A program made the translations under genes and the position numbers. The notes under the pieces are model-generated. The model worked only from the letters and a program-made list of their open reading frames with translations. It was not told where the DNA came from and ran no database searches. From Terebella lapidaria (taxonomy: Eukaryota; Annelida; Polychaeta; Terebellida; Terebellidae), in NCBI GenBank assembly GCA_949152475.1, contig OX424568.1, forward strand, positions 25,271,667 to 25,335,666: DNA of 64,000 nucleotides, in the 5' to 3' direction. Shown here one piece after another: positions 1 to 9,510 of the stretch (position 1 is the first letter of the stretch; the number at the start of each line of letters is the position of its first letter).

Positions 1-107
1 AGACGGCGCTGCGGGTCAAGTGGTCACATTGCGAATGAGAAACTGAAGACTCCCGGATGAAGGAAAGACCTTGCTTTGATGGACCGCTGGTCCGGTGCTG
101 TATTTTT

Positions 108-260
108 AGCTTACCGGCACATGGCCCGATAAGCTATTGGCGTGGTTTTTCGTCCGTCCGGGAAAACTTCCGGGGTTTAGGGGCTTGAAAAAGCTAAAGA
201 TAGCCCCAAAACTCACTTTTTATGAGCAGACGTGTATTTAGGGGATTAATTTGGGGATAC
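108..260 (+). mobile_element. Family B 5' end fragment with terminal hairpin
   Basis: The stretch at 108-135 folds as AGCTTACCGG...CCCGATAAGCT and is followed by a TATTGGCGTGG and CGTCCGTCCG stretch. The same layout (hairpin, TATTGGC, then CGTCCGTCC repeats) begins the complete-looking copy at 58,997. No transposase is visible, so this is a non-autonomous relic. The downstream boundary is not clear; similarity to other copies fades after about 260. Confidence 0.55.
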
Positions 261-474
261 GGGGCTCACACGGGAGAGGAAATTTAAAGTCTAACTAGAG
301 TGTATAATTTTTATGTTCTTATACCGTTGAGATGGTTTCCCTGATCATTCTGTTTTTTTACAGAACTTGAAAATCTCAACCACAACCGGAGATATTTCTA
401 TTTTTGTGAATTACTTTTTTCCAATCTATCAGCATTTTGCAGGACCTCATTATTTATTATAATTAGATATTCAT

Positions 475-989
475 GACGTCATATGAGTCAAGTACCATAA
501 TTAGCTATCTAAACCTCATTTATGCAAGGGTTATGATGTAAATAAAGGTTCCTATAGAAACTGATAGGTTTTGTGGTAAAACATAGTCAGTCTTTTGTTA
601 TGCCATCATGTTGTCAAGGCTACACATTCAGAGCTAGCGCCCCTTAGCAACCAGTTGTTGGATGGGTTGCTATGGACAATTGAACTGTTAGGACATGTGA
701 AGGTGCTACTTTCTTTCAACATTTTGACAAAGGATCATAATGTAACAAAACTTGAGGTCTTAATGATGTGGAATCATCAGTGGGTATCAACAAAATCTCC
801 ATAGCAACGTGGTTGCTATGGGCCATATTCCGGCTTTGGTTGCCATGACACCAACAAAATTCATTTAAAATTTGAATATTTTCTGTATGGACTCATTATG
901 TAGAACAAAAATTATTTTCATGTTCTTTAATATTATGCAGTACTGGTTTCAATGAGCTCATTATCTTTCAGTGACTCATATGACGTCAT
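475..989. repeat. Inverted repeat pair with CRE and AP-1 core motifs
   Basis: The 18-base word ATGACGTCATATGAGTCA occurs at 473-490 and in exact inverted form at 972-989. Each contains a CRE core (TGACGTCA) next to an AP-1 core (TGAGTCA). The 480 bp between them holds no convincing gene, only several GGTTGCTATGG-like words. It may be a small foldback element or a paired regulatory motif. An octamer-like ATTTGCAT lies just outside near 1000. Confidence 0.5.
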
Positions 990-1199
990 CATTGCTCATT
1001 TGCATATGACCCCGAAAGGTAAATAGGACTTGTCATAAACAAACCGCCATAAAATAGTGACTATTCGAGATATTTCAATTTTGTAAAAACAGAAATGATC
1101 CCCAGACTTCCGTCTTTGATATTGACACTAAACTAAAAAAAGTTATTTTTTCACTCTAGTTAGGCTTTAACATGGTGAAAGCTCTTTAATCTAAACATT

Positions 1200-2010
1200 T
1201 GGTACGTTCGTCCGTCCGGCAAATAACTTTTTTTGCCTTGATGAATTTTTCTGAAAATTTATTAGAACATTCCTTGGGCTAATACACTGAAACTGTGTTT
1301 TTTTTTTCGTTTTTTTTTCATTCGATCCTGTTTGAAGATTTGACAGCCATTTTTTTATGAAAAGTGGCTAATTTTGGACTTTGATGGCCTTTTATCTCGA
1401 AAACTGTCTGATCAGTTTGAGATTTTTGTTTCAAGACATCTCCCTCATGTACATCAATGGCAAGTTTCATTGCCCTTGAATTGCCAGTCTGCATGTGGCA
1501 GCGATTTTGATTTTTTCACGTGTCGGCGAAAAAAATATTTTTTGTCCCCAATCGAGCCACTATTCGTTCTGAGACGTTTCCAGCAATTTTTTTTTTTGGC
1601 CATTAAAAAAAAAATTTGGGACTTTTTGGGGAAAATTTTTGGGGAAATTTCACCCAATCATCTTTCATAATGGGAGCTTTGCGGGAGTAAACTCCTAGAA
1701 CTTTTCAAGATAGAGCCTAAGTATTGGCACATTCAAATGGGAAATCAGATATTGCGGTTTGAATGATGGATGACCTTGAATTTGACCTTGAATGACTTTG
1801 GAAGGTCAAAACGGCCTTATTTTGTCGAAAGAAACGATGATTTTTGTCTTTGGCTGTCATTTTCTCAAAAACTTTGACAGTTTTCCTCAAAATGCATGAG
1901 ATTCTCCCTATGTACCTTTGTGATGTGTATAAGATTTGTTGCCTTTGAATTGACGGCCTGTGAATATATTTGACCATCACCATGTCTGGTGCATAAGAAC
2001 CTCAGAACAG
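1200..2010 (+). mobile_element. Family B internal region
   Basis: This segment repeats, in order, blocks found at 59,040-60,120: CGTCCGTCCGG, a CTAATTTTGGACTTTGA block, AAAACTGTCTGATCAG, a CATAATGGGAGCT block, and the GACCTTGAATTTGACC block. No coding capacity stands out; short frames on both strands differ between copies. It is a degraded non-autonomous element. Confidence 0.6.
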
Positions 2011-2074
2011 CCTTAGAATGGTGGGACTATTAGACCTTCCTTTCTTTGAAAATCTATCCTTCATTTACAACAGA

Positions 2075-2500
2075 ACTAAGCAGACTTCTAAAGTAAAATT
2101 CTACTCATTGATTTCACAAGGTACAGTTGTAAAATACACCTTAGAAACCATCTCAGAGACACTAAATTAAAAAAAATATCTCGGGGGCGTACAGTGCCCC
2201 CGAACCCCCAGACCGCATAAGGCTTCACTCGCTAGTCAGTGATGTATCCTCTATTCACAACAAAAACAGACTCCTAAAGTGAAAATCTACTTAGTGATTC
2301 CACAAGGTACAGTTGTAAATACACCTTAGAAACCATCTCAGAGACACTAAATTCCAAAAATTTATCGGCGGGCTTACGGCGCTCCCCAACCCCCCAGACA
2401 GCATAAGGCTTCGCTCGCTCACACTATTCCAAGATTACGTACATTTAAGAAGAGCACCCCCCCTATTCAAAAATCCTGGATCCGCCCCTGCAATGTGTCT
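2075..2500. repeat. Two-unit tandem repeat with GGGGGC hairpin
   Basis: Two units about 183 bp apart share CACAAGGTACAGTTGTAAA, CACCTTAGAAACCATCTCAG and GCATAAGGCTTCNCTCGCT. The first carries GGGGGC and GCCCCC arms around GTACAGT. The segment ends with AAATCCTGGATCCGCCCCTG, a word I recall at the ends of invertebrate repeats. It is probably a transposon tail; the family is not identified. Confidence 0.5.
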
Positions 2501-2589
2501 ACGTCAGAGAAGAAAAGAGAAACCGCTCGCAACAGCAGAAGAACCTTCACCTACACATACCGCATGACGAGTATGGATGGATCATCCCA

Positions 2590-3120
2590 CGATGTCTGTA
2601 AGAAATTTTTCCTGTAAACATTAGGGTTAAAGCCCAACAACGATCGCATCGTCATGTCGGTGAAAAAGGGGAGCACTGGGGCAGTGACTGCGACAAAAGA
2701 TAGGCGTGGTAGACATCGTCCGGCCAACAAGATGGAAAAAAGTTCCATCACTGATCACATCGAATCTTTCAACCCATCCATCAGCCACTACCGTCGGGAG
2801 CATGCTCCTAATCGCCGCTACATCCAGTCAGACATCACAATAAAGTTCATGTATGCCGACTTAAAAACCAAGTCAAACCAAGCATGCTCATACCCAACCT
2901 ATCGCAAGGTCCTGCATGGTATGAACATCAGCTTTGCCAAGCTCGGGGAGGAGGAGTGTGAACGTTGTTGTCAACGGCAACTGCACATCAAGGCTGTCAA
3001 CCCCGTTGGTGGCTGACTCACCGTGTCAGCTGCAAATGAACACGATGCCAGCAGTTGCTCTCTCTGTGAAAACTGGGAAAAACCTCGCGACCGCTCAGTC
3101 TCAGATCGACAGCACTACTT
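2590..3120 (+). pseudogene. Transposase-like protein, N-terminal part
   Basis: The best frame reads MSVKKGSTGAV, then RRGRH, HIESFNPSISHYRREHAPN, and MNISFAKLGEEECERC. I recall this series from a large, mostly unnamed family in aphids, Hydra and molluscs whose later part carries a DNCSxQNKNW motif typical of transposase-like catalytic cores. The frame can be read upstream of the ATG at 2654 (FFL, stop, TLGLKPNND), so the ATG is probably internal and an in-frame stop lies near 2618. Near 3016 the frame closes and the following CSLCENW lies in another frame, so the copy is broken. The catalytic half is absent here; a possible piece lies at 21.5 kb. Confidence 0.5.
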
Positions 3121-3235
3121 ATTTCTGCGTATTTACCATCTGGTGGCCAGCAGGGGAGAGTACGAAGACAGTCTAGATTGTGTTTCCGATTTCTTAATAG
3201 TAGTAGATCTATATTCAAGTTCAACACAAAACTTT

Positions 3236-3725
3236 ATATGATTTTTGGCCATAACTGGCCATAAGGCCTGGTCGGATCATTTGAATTTTTTTTGTTTCCA
3301 TTTGACACAAAACCATATTTCTATCTTGAAAACTGAAAAAGTTGGCAATCAACCGTAACCCCAATATTAAATGTTGGACACAAATCAAATCACAGGAATC
3401 CAAGCAAGTCCACGGTTTTCATGATCTTTATTCGCTAAGAAATTTAATACATCTAGATCTATGAGGAAAGTTTTTGAGCAGGAAAAATCATAGAAGTGTA
3501 TTCTTATAAAATATCATTTTTACAAAGTACCGTGCAATGCGAACGTCAAACAATATGCCAAATTCGGTTCAGACCCGCAAATGACATGTTTGATGTGAAC
3601 TTTTTAAATTTTCAAGATAAAATTCCGAAATTTGGTGAAAAAATACGGTTTTATGCCAAATGGAAACGAACAAACTTTCAAATTGATCAAACAATCTTAA
3701 ACAAAGTTAAGGCCAAAAATCATAT
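3236..3725. mobile_element. Foldback element with 15-bp perfect terminal inverted repeats
   Basis: ATATGATTTTTGGCC at 3236-3250 is matched exactly by its reverse complement at 3711-3725. Further inside, GTTTCCATTTG and TCTTGAAAA on the left pair with TTTTCAAGA and CAAATGGAAAC on the right, so most of the 490 bp folds back on itself. The middle carries the words GAAAAAGTTGGCAATC and AATATTAAATG, also seen near 25.8, 29.6 and 49.1 kb. No coding frame is supported. Confidence 0.7.
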
Positions 3726-4190
3726 CAGGTTTTGATTTGAATTTGGCTTTAGTAATCGAATTCGTGATTTAGTTTCTAGATCTACTCAGAAATGGTACAG
3801 ACGGGACAGAACAACTGGACCAACCGCATGAGACATGCCGGTGAGACATAAGCCAACACCGATGCCGGTGGTACATTTTAGTGGTCGCTCTGCGACTGAC
3901 ACATGCTTGATTAGACTGGTGTTGGTAGTCTTTCTCATTTGTGTATTCTTCCTTTTTTCTGGGAATGTCTATAATTCACCAATAAACTTATTGAAATATG
4001 TATGAAGCTTGCCTAAGCATTCACTCATTTTTATCATGACATGAATGGTAAAAGCAGAACCATACTCTATTTGGTTCTTGTCTAAATTAAATTAAAATGT
4101 AATCAAATATAGGTTCAAATTAACCTAAATCCTTTAGATCTATGTTGAAATTGTACTTGTTGGATGTTGCATCCAACATGTAAACAAACC

Positions 4191-4387
4191 TTTTTAATTT
4201 GGAAGATATTGTACATTTCAGAAAATATTGTGCATTTTTTTTTTTTTCTATATATATATATATTTATTTCGCATCACTAGTGCGCACAATACTCACATAG
4301 GTTCATACACAAATAGACACATAAACATACCAAAAAAAAAAAAAATGCACAATATTTTCTGAAATGTACAATATCTTCCAAATTAAA
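4191..4387. repeat. Near-perfect inverted repeat, about 50-bp arms
   Basis: AATTTGGAAGATATTGTACA followed by TTTCAGAAAATATTGTGCAT and a T-run on the left arm is repeated in inverted form on the right arm, which begins with an A-run. The loop of about 90 bp holds a TA run and ACACAAATAGACACATAAAC. It lies directly downstream of the minus-strand LINE fragment, so it could be that element's 3' region joined to an inverted copy. Confidence 0.75.
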
Positions 4388-4393
4388 TCGGTT

Positions 4394-4798
4394 TTACATA
4401 GGTTTCAGGTCCCTCCATTTTTCTAAATACAGATCTAACTTCAGGTTTTTTCTTGCTGTTTCTTCTTCAATTCTACGATAATTATTGATACAATTAATAA
4501 CGCCTTTTCCTAAGGGTAAACAGTTATTTAATTTGCAAGTGTAGATATATCTTTTGGCAATTAAGTATAATAAATCATAAATTGTCGAAGGGGATCGTAT
4601 TTGACCTAGTAATATTTCTCTACAATTACATTCGTGAAAATCATTACCAAATTTAGATAAAATACTATGAAATTCAAACCAAAATTTTACAACGCAGTTA
4701 CATTCTAAAAACAAGTGTAATAATGTATCATCTTCTTTTTTACAAAACGAACATTTTGGCGTAAGTACAATACCTATTTTTTTTAAATAGGAAGGCAT
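4394..4798 (-). CDS. LINE reverse transcriptase C-terminal zinc-binding tail (fragment)
   Basis: The 134-residue frame has CSFCKKEDDTLLHLFLEC followed by a hydrophobic stretch and IAKRYIYTCKLNN, then YRRIEEETARKN and LEKWRDL. This cysteine-rich motif plus an AKxYIYxCR-like helix is known from the C-terminus of L1/Tx1-type LINE polyproteins. No reverse transcriptase core lies upstream (higher coordinates), so the copy is 5'-truncated, as usual for target-primed insertion. The annotated start is arbitrary. The clade call is from memory. Confidence 0.65.
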   Translation of the reverse strand: MPSYLKKIGIVLTPKCSFCKKEDDTLLHLFLECNCVVKFWFEFHSILSKFGNDFHECNCREILLGQIRSPSTIYDLLYLIAKRYIYTCKLNNCLPLGKGVINCINNYRRIEEETARKNLKLDLYLEKWRDLKPM

Positions 4799-4933
4799 TT
4801 ACAGGCAAAATGTTGTGTAATAGTCTATACTGTAAATATAGTAGATTTGTTGAAACAGTGAGAGTATATAACTTCCTAAAATACCTTTGTTATGTTTGTC
4901 ACCGGCATGTCGAACATAACGTCTTCTACAAGT

Positions 4934-5191
4934 TCACGAGTAACCAAACCTTTTCCATAACAACATTTCTGGACACAGTGTCTGGGCTGGTTGCAGTTGA
5001 TCCGTCAAGTTCATACATACGTCGGGATTTCTCATAGTTGTCTTTGTGGTCAGTGTGCTTCTTGCAGAGATCTCAAGGGTTTGAATACTTTGTGTTCTCA
5101 GTTGACAATGGATGATTGTGCTTGTGTTTGTTCTTTTTTTACACTCGTCACACTTCTCACATTGCTCTCCTCCCAGTTCAGCATAGCTCAT
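4934..5191 (-). pseudogene. Second fragment of the transposase-like family
   Basis: The minus-strand frame begins MSYAELGGEQCEKCDECKKR, closely parallel to MNISFAKLGEEECERC at about 2930 on the plus strand. Beyond that point the similarity is not visible, and no catalytic motif follows. It is probably a small relic of the same family in inverted orientation. Chance similarity of a short stretch is possible. Confidence 0.3.
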
Positions 5192-5344
5192 GTTCAGGGA
5201 TTACATGCAACTATGGTATGACTGACAAAATACTTGTTATTCAAACTGTGTACTTCATGAGTATTTAAGTTTAGTAGTAATACATCGAGCAACGAGACAA
5301 TCAGAGATTGCAGACCCTCGCCCTTCAGATTTAGTCACTAAAAT

Positions 5345-6683
5345 TAGGCGATAATTGAGAGTTTTGGTCTTAAGACCATCTGTTGTACGCCATACGATTG
5401 GGAATTGGCCAAAGAAAAATACAAAAATAGGTTGAAGATTTAATATTGATTAGAACCGGAGTTATAGCCAATTATGTGATTTTCTTTTTTCCGTTGCCAT
5501 GGCAACCGTTTTCTGAGCCACTACCATAGCACTCCAGCCCTATAAATTTCAAATCGATCGGACCGTTTGCATTTGAGTTATGACCGCAGACATTTGCACT
5601 GAAACGTCGCTGGCCAAAAATAACGGAAATCCCCCAATTTTTCGACAACGGGCGATAATAGAGTTTTCGTCGTACGACCATCGGTCGTACACCAAACGAT
5701 CGGGAATTGGCCAAAGAAAAATACAAAAATAGTTGGAAAAAATAATATCAAGTAAAACCGGAGTTAGAGCCAATGATGTGAATTTCTTTTTTCCGTTGCC
5801 ATGGCAACCGTTTCCATCCGATTTTGGTAACATTTTAAAGGGACTGAGCCACCACCATAGCACTCTTGCCCTATAAGTTTCAAATCGATCGGACCGTTTG
5901 CCTTTGAGTTATGAGCGCGGACATTTGCACTGAAATGTCACTGGCCAAAAATAACCGAAATCGTGACCCCCAATTTTTCGACATCGGGCGATAATAGAGT
6001 TTTCGTCGTACGAGGATCGGTCGTACACCAAACGATCGGGAATTGGCCAAAGAACAATACAAAAATAGTTGGAAAAATTAATATCAGGTAGAACCGGAGT
6101 TAGAGCCAATTATGTGATTTTCGTTTTTTTCCGTTGCCATGGCAACCGTTTTCATCCGATTTTGGCAAAAATTTGAAGGGACTGAGCCAGCACCATAGCA
6201 CTCTTGTTCTATAGATTTCAAATCGATCGGGCCGTTTGCCTTTGAGTTATGAGCGCAGACATTTGCACTGAAACGTCGCTGGCCAAAAAAAAATCGAAAC
6301 CGTGACCCCCAATTTTTCGACATCGGGCGATAATGGAGAGTTTTGGTCGTACGACCACGGGCCATATATCAGATGATCAGGAATTGGCCATAAAAAATGC
6401 AAAAATAGTTAGAAAAATTTATCTTGAATAGAACCGGAGTTATGGTCAATTATTGATTTTTACATTTTCCGTTGCCATGGCAACAGTTTTTGTCCGATTT
6501 TGACCAGATTCGAGGAGGACCGAGTCACTGAGATACCGCTTCATCCCTATAAGTTTCATGTTGATCGGACCATTCTCCTTTGAGATATGCGCGCGGACAG
6601 ACATACAAACAAACATACAAACAAACAAACATACAAACGGACAGACCCAATTGCAATACCCTCTGCCCCTATCGGGGCGAGGG
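5345..6683. mobile_element. Family D element: four tandem units ending in a tail and hairpin
   Basis: GGCGATAAT followed by GAGTTTT recurs at about 5347, 5651, 5987 and 6326, giving units of 304, 336 and 339 bp. Each holds GGAATTGGCCA, AGAACCGGAGTTA, GTTGCCATGGCAAC and TCAAATCGATCGGACCGTTTG-like words. The last unit leads into an ACAAACATAC run (6600-6640) and a hairpin at 6659-6683 with arms CCCTC-GCCCC and GGGGC-GAGGG. Conserved minus-strand frames exist in every unit but only because the units are similar; I do not call them genes. Confidence 0.75.
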
Positions 6684-6798
6684 TAATTATGCAATGTTGT
6701 TGTACCTGTCAACTTATTGCTTCCCTGCAACTAATTCAATCAGACTCCGATGTCGTGCGCATCAAGGCTGTGATGGCCTTGTCATTTTTTGGGTGAAA

Positions 6799-7464
6799 GT
6801 AGGTATCAATCTATCACCACAAATACAGTAGATTTTGATGATGCCAATAACAAACGTAAAATACAACATTTTACAATAGAAACAAAGCCCGACCAAATAG
6901 TTTATCCAAAGACACACTGGCGTCATCAGGGGCAGACAGTGTGTTAAATGTAGTTGTTTCTACTGTACACCTGATGAAATTAGTATACAACTGCCCAACA
7001 ACCTATGAAAATATTTTAGAAATCCGAAACAAACCCCATGGAACAGATATATGACAAGTACATAAGTACCTAATCAATAGCCAGAAGGCTACTGAGTTGA
7101 TGGTATCCTCGGGGACAGATTTAACGTCCGCCAGCAGTGACACCGACTCAGTGGTATGAATGTAGGTATCAATTTATTACCACAAATACAGTAGATTTTG
7201 AAGATGCCAATAACAAACATAAAGTACAACATTTTGCAATAGAAACAAAGCCCGACCAAATAGTTTATCCAAAGACACACTGGCGTCATCAGGGGCAGAC
7301 AGTGTGTTAAATGTAGTTGTTTCTACTGTACACCTGATGAAATTAGTATACAACTGCCCAACAACCTATGGAAATATGTTAGAAATCCGAAACAAACCCC
7401 ATGGAACAGATATATGACAAGTACATAAGTACCTAATCAATAGCCAGAAGGCTACTGAGTTGAT
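6799..7464. mobile_element. Family A repeat, tandem dimer (363-bp unit)
   Basis: GTAGGTATCAATCTAT at 6799 and again at 7162 starts two near-identical units. Each includes ACACACTGGCGTCATCAGG, GTAGTTGTTTCTACTGTACA, a CAGATATATGACAAGTACAT block and CTACTGAGTTGATG. Other copies lie near 15.0, 17.1, 19.5, 25.0, 38.1, 48.4 and 57.3 kb in both orientations. Inside each unit ACACACTG and CAGTGTGT can pair. Confidence 0.85.
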
Positions 7465-7779
7465 GTACACACAAGTTAAAGTACACACAATCTGCTCCTG
7501 ATTGTTGGAATCGAACATCTCACACACCTTTATGCTGGTCGACCTTCATCTTCTCTTGTCTTTTTCTGGACTTCAATTCTTTTGACTTGATGAAAGAGCC
7601 AGACGTTCCGGTCATTATACTTCATTGACCAAAACGCTTTCGTTTAAGGGATAAAAACTGGTTTGCCATGATGTTTGTTACGATTAGAAACGCTCGAGGG
7701 ACTGTGTCGCAGAGCCCTATCGTTTGGCCAATAGTCATCACTTGATCATTATAATATATCTAGTCTACTACTAGCTTGT

Positions 7780-8065
7780 TGTGGATATTTCTCGGATTGT
7801 TTGGAGTTTTTCCATCAGTTCCGGTTCTTTCTTTGTTTTCGATGTCCTTCAACGTTTTCTTTATGACTTTGTTTCTTTTCTGTAATACTAAGATTCCGTG
7901 TTCATTCAGATAATTATCTTTCATGAGATTTCTCGCGGTTGTGCAGGTTTGGCGGACATCAAGTGTTGAGAGGATGTTCGTGATATTTTGAATTCTAGTT
8001 TTCTTGGGGCTTGGGCCGTCGTGTGGGGAGGGGGTTTGCGTGGTAACCGGGTCTCTTACTTGAAT
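7780..8065 (-). CDS. Open coding-like segment downstream of the RecQ fragment
   Basis: A continuous minus-strand frame reads RIQNITNILSTLDVRQTC, ARNLMKDNYLNEHG, VLQKRNKVIKKTLKDIENK and ends near TPNNPRNIHNK. Composition is protein-like and unlike the nearby low-complexity frames. It lies immediately 3' of the RecQ-like fragment on the same strand but in another frame. I do not recognise the family with certainty; a helicase C-terminus or the N-terminus of a retroelement protein are both possible. Confidence 0.35.
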
Positions 8066-8442
8066 GAATCACCTCTATTGTTTCGTTGTGGTCTGAACTA
8101 TTGACCGTTGGGGAAAGATTCTGCCCAGGCAAGAAGGGGCCTTCACATAATTTGGGTATCAGAATTTGTTGTTTATGACTGTTGTCCGGGGTAGGTTTCG
8201 GCATGTCTGGTCTTGCTGGATTCAATGGGACATAAGGACATGATGATGGTAGTGAGGTGGTAGAGTAGCCAATGTCGACGAAGGCCACTGATTCGACTGG
8301 ATACTTCCTCGGCAGTCATGTATGAGGCAGGGCTTTGAGGGAGGAAGCGATGATGGGGCGACGACAGGTGAGATGGGTGGTTCTTTGGTGGTGGCGGCGA
8401 ATGAATCTACTGGTGGGGACTTGAATTGGAGCATGTCTTCTC

Positions 8443-8712
8443 CTAAGAGGTCTTCAGTGAAGAGGTCTGGCCCTGGCACATCCAGCGACTTTCTGCCAGG
8501 TCGCATCTGCCAGTCTCCTGGAGGTAGTATAGTATGGTTTTAGGAGCACCCCAGCGGATAACATACTTAATGTCCGGGACCTGGATCCCCATGCCAAATG
8601 CAATAGTAGTGAAGGGGCATGCAATGTTACTGTCAATAGTTGCGAAGGTCCGTGGGATTTCGACTTCCGATGTGTTGTTGACTTTGCTGTGAAACATTTT
8701 CACAACTCCCAT
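8443..8712 (-). pseudogene. RecQ-family helicase fragment (motifs V and VI region)
   Basis: The frame contains MFHSKVNN, then TTIAFGMGIQVPDIKYVIRW and GAPKTILYYLQETGRCD. RecQ helicases carry ATIAFGMGIDxPDVRxVIHW and a downstream QExGRAGRDG motif VI in the second RecA-like lobe, which couples ATP hydrolysis to DNA unwinding. Here the arginine-finger part is changed to ETGRCDLAE and the frame then runs into a serine/proline-rich stretch, so the copy is damaged. The ATPase lobe with Walker A and DExH is absent. It could be a host gene relic or one captured by a mobile element. Confidence 0.6.
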
Positions 8713-8719
8713 CGTCTCC

Positions 8720-9437
8720 CATCTCTTCCGTCATAACTATCTCACCAAAAAATTATCGTACAGAATCAATTGTACTGAAAATATGTGCAGCATACTTGTA
8801 GCGCAAAAGCGACAATAAGTCAGGATGTAGATAAACTACGTTTTTCATGGATGATTCCAGATTATACATGTGATACAAACCTGCAGAATATAACTGTTTT
8901 CGGGGTGCTAATTTTTAGGTCGATCAAAATGCCGATGAATCACATAAGTTCCTTCATTGTGGCCATCCCATCCCTTTTGACTATATGTAATCGGCCTTAA
9001 TGACAAATGGAGCTACACATATAAACACTTCGTCTGGTGGGAAACACTTGAGTTCAGAAACACCTGGTTGAGCCTATTTCATAACATGTCTGGAACCGCA
9101 AAACTTTCTTTGAAAGAGACCACCCATGGTGCTCCGACATCTTCCACATTCGCAAATGTTGCTGTGAAACACAGTGAGGGTATTTGATCCAGAAGCACGA
9201 TTGAAAATTCGTTAATGTCTACCTTTGTTTTTCCTCTATCATGGCCTTGGCATATTTTTTTTGTCATGTATTAATAATTCAGAGAATAGAAAGACAAGTT
9301 GCATGCACAAGATTCCACTATTGGTCTTTATATTTGATCGTTATGATAAAACTTATCAGTACTATGTGGGTACGTTGTGATATTTCGGTGGGCAAAAAAT
9401 GTGGCATTGTAAAGCAGGTTCCATGGTAAACACACCT

Positions 9438-9440
<3 letters not shown>
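8720..9440. other. No supported feature
   Basis: Scattered short frames only; none has recognisable motifs, splice context or similarity to other parts of the window. Confidence 0.5.

Positions 9441-9442
<2 letters not shown>

Positions 9443-9507
<65 letters not shown>
9443..9507. repeat. (CA)n microsatellite
   Basis: An almost pure CA dinucleotide run of about 32 units, preceded by CACCTACACG. It is likely length-polymorphic and can form Z-DNA. Confidence 0.95.

Positions 9508-9509
<2 letters not shown>

Positions 9510-9510
<1 letters not shown>

Noticed and set aside
6799-7464. Hammerhead ribozyme suggested by CTGATGA in family A
   Set aside because: The GAAA box and a third stem in the right positions could not be found on either strand.
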